This document shows positions 62,709 to 64,000 of a stretch of 64,000 nt of DNA, piece by piece. This DNA comes from Vibrio cyclitrophicus (lineage in GTDB: Bacteria > Pseudomonadota > Gammaproteobacteria > Enterobacterales > Vibrionaceae). The stretch lies in NCBI GenBank assembly GCA_023206055.1, contig CP065366.1:930001-994000 (forward strand). Reading direction: 5' to 3'. A program made the translations under genes and the position numbers. The notes beneath the pieces are model-generated. The model was not told where the DNA came from, did not search any database, and saw only the letters and a list, made by a program, of their open reading frames with translations. Each line of letters starts with the position of its first letter. Position 1 is the stretch's first letter.

Positions 62709-63192
62709 GGTTCACCTGCTGTGGGTTAGTAGATAGATGTTCAGCTGATAAAGGTAAGCTACCGAACTGATGCCAGTGCTCGACTTTATCGGTAAACACT
62801 TTCGGTGAAGCGAAGCACATCTCTTGTTCTTCAATGGTCACTGCAACCTGCATGGTGTGGGCGCGTGTCATGCGAGCGCTTGTGTTGGCATCATGAATCT
62901 CGTAATCAACGCGCAAGCGGTTTTCCCATTCGGTCAATTTAGCCGTTACCTTAATCTGATGATTAAAGGGTATTGCCTTGATGTATTTCACGCGCGTATC
63001 GATGATTGGCCACATGTAGCCAGAATCCTTCATCTCATGATAGTTGTACTCAATCTTATCCATCATTATGCGTCTTACTTCTTCAAAAAATCGGAAGTAA
63101 TTGCCGTGATAGATCACACCCATCGGATCGGCATCTTGGAATGAGGTAATCAGAGTCACCTCAGATTGTAATGGATGAAGGATTTCAGACAT
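62695..63192 (-). CDS. 4HBT-family acyl thioesterase of the APE cluster
   Basis: A 165-residue hotdog thioesterase with the 4-hydroxybenzoyl-CoA thioesterase motif DADPMGVIYHGNYFRFFEEVR (residues ~20-40; Asp and His-region catalytic). In the APE order it corresponds to ApeK. It could release or proofread acyl-ACP intermediates. It overlaps the LolA-like gene by 14 nt. A 73-nt gap separates it from the ammonia-lyase gene. Confidence 0.83.
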   Translation of the reverse strand: MSEILHPLQSEVTLITSFQDADPMGVIYHGNYFRFFEEVRRIMMDKIEYNYHEMKDSGYMWPIIDTRVKYIKAIPFNHQIKVTAKLTEWENRLRVDYEIHDANTSARMTRAHTMQVAVTIEEQEMCFASPKVFTDKVEHWHQFGSLPLSAEHLSTNPQQVNHESV

Positions 63193-63265
63193 AAATCGCT
63201 CTCAACAATATTGCGTAAAGGGTTGGCTACTTTATGAAGTTAACCACTTTATGAGGTTAACTACT

Positions 63266-64000
63266 CTATGAGTAAAGTGACCAATGCTGACTTTGAATAC
63301 GAGAAATAAAGTGGCGTAGATCGCCTTCAAGCGGACGATCCTCGACAATAAACTCAAACTCTTTCAGTACTTCGTCGCGAATGTGCTTGAGGTTCTCACT
63401 CATGTGATGCTCATCAAGCTCATTGTGGCGTTTACGAAGCTCAAGCGCTTGTGTACCCGCCAGAATAGATGCTGCCGCAACTTGTTCAGTCAGTTCAAGA
63501 ACGCGTAAGCAGTCACGAGCCGCAATGGTGCCCATGCTGACTTTGTCTTGGTTGTGGCACTCGGTTGAACGAGAGAACACGCTTGCTGGCATGGTGTGTT
63601 TCAATGCTTCTGCTGTCCAAGCTGAAACGCCAATCTGTACCGCTTTGAAACCGTGGTTGATTGGTTTACGTTCGCCTTCAGCACCCGTTAGGTTAAATGG
63701 TAAGCCGTTGTTGAACTTGTAATCCATCAACTGCGCCATTTGGCGATCAAGTAGGTCTGCAAGGTTGGCTACCGCTGTTTTTAGTGTATCCATTGCCATT
63801 GCGATATGGCCACCGTAGAAGTGTCCACCGTGCAGTACGCGCTCATTGTCGCCATCGATAATTGGGTTATCGTTAGCGCTGTTTAGTTCGTTCTCAATCA
63901 TTTGGCGTAGCCAAGGCAGAGAGTCTTGAACCACACCGATAACGTGCGGTGCACAACGCAGTGAGTAACGATCTTGTAAGCGATCACTGTTACGTGGCGG
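63266..64000 (-). CDS. Aromatic amino-acid (HAL/PAL/TAL-type) ammonia-lyase, partial
   Basis: The frame is open to the window edge. The visible 244 residues are the C-terminal half of an aromatic amino-acid lyase: QDRYSLRCAPHVIGVVQ is the conserved active-site region, followed by NDNPIID and the histidine-rich GGHFYGGHIAMAMD helix. The MIO-forming Ala-Ser-Gly lies outside the window. His, Phe and Tyr lyases cannot be told apart without the substrate-selectivity loop. Position in an APE cluster suggests it makes a cinnamate- or coumarate-type starter. Confidence 0.88.
   Translation of the reverse strand, partial: PPRNSDRLQDRYSLRCAPHVIGVVQDSLPWLRQMIENELNSANDNPIIDGDNERVLHGGHFYGGHIAMAMDTLKTAVANLADLLDRQMAQLMDYKFNNGLPFNLTGAEGERKPINHGFKAVQIGVSAWTAEALKHTMPASVFSRSTECHNQDKVSMGTIAARDCLRVLELTEQVAAASILAGTQALELRKRHNELDEHHMSENLKHIRDEVLKEFEFIVEDRPLEGDLRHFISRIQSQHWSLYS

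Overview
The window is a stretch of gammaproteobacterial chromosome, most likely a marine Vibrio of the splendidus/harveyi type. This rests on the protein sequences (a chitobiase lipoprotein, a NutA-type 5'-nucleotidase lipoprotein and a DUF3149 mini-protein, all close to Vibrio versions), on the large Met/Leu/Gln tRNA array, and on use of CTA/CTT rather than CTG for leucine in highly expressed genes. I see no phage, transposase, CRISPR array or rRNA.

Layout. 0.1-3.1 kb: a GreA/B-like protein, a periplasmic DUF2884 protein and a sodium:neurotransmitter-symporter-family transporter, all on the plus strand. 3.3-16 kb (minus): an envelope and housekeeping block, transcribed leuS-lptE-holA-rsfS-rlmH-mrdA-rodA-rlpA-dacA-ybeD-lipB-lipA. 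It covers LPS assembly, cell elongation, ribosome maturation and lipoylation. 16.3-24.1 kb: a ybeL-like zinc-ribbon gene, then lnt-corC-ybeY-ybeZ and miaB (minus), then ubiF (plus). 24.2-25.3 kb: a beta-propeller lactonase. 25.4-27.95 kb: nineteen tRNA genes (9 Leu-TAG, 6 Gln-TTG, 4 Met-CAT) in one minus-strand array with a strong promoter and terminator. 28.2-38.3 kb: ychF-pth, prs-ispE-lolB (minus), and divergent hemA-prfA-prmC-sirB2-sirB1-kdsA (plus). 38.8-43.4 kb: nutA, ybaK, rluF, smrA and a 46-residue membrane protein gene. 43.6-45.4 kb: tRNA-Pro(TGG) with a degenerate second 3' end, a small exported protein and a TraB/GumN protein. 45.8-49.7 kb: chitobiase and a KdgM/NanC-like porin. 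49.9-53.2 kb: a copper-export unit (copA plus a DUF411 gene) under a CueR-type promoter. 53.5-54.9 kb: gltX. 55-64 kb (minus): the downstream half of an aryl-polyene (APE) type II polyketide/fatty-acid-like cluster, cut by the right edge inside an aromatic amino-acid ammonia-lyase gene.

How the genes work together. Most of the window is conserved core genome with overlapping or closely packed operons. The accessory or more variable parts are the tRNA array, the tRNA-Pro neighbourhood, the copper unit, the chitin/oligosaccharide genes and the APE cluster. In the APE part, the ammonia lyase could supply an aryl-acrylate starter. KS, KR and DH enzymes would extend and reduce the chain. The thioesterase, LolA-like carrier, MMPL exporter and lipoproteins would load it and move it to the outer membrane. 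No clearly new multi-gene system is evident. The points most worth a second look are the amplified tRNA array, a possible FNR box in front of the 46-residue membrane protein, the broken tRNA-Pro copy, a heptamer repeat behind lnt, a 90-bp dyad element before leuS, and an uncharacterised lipoprotein at the end of the APE operon.
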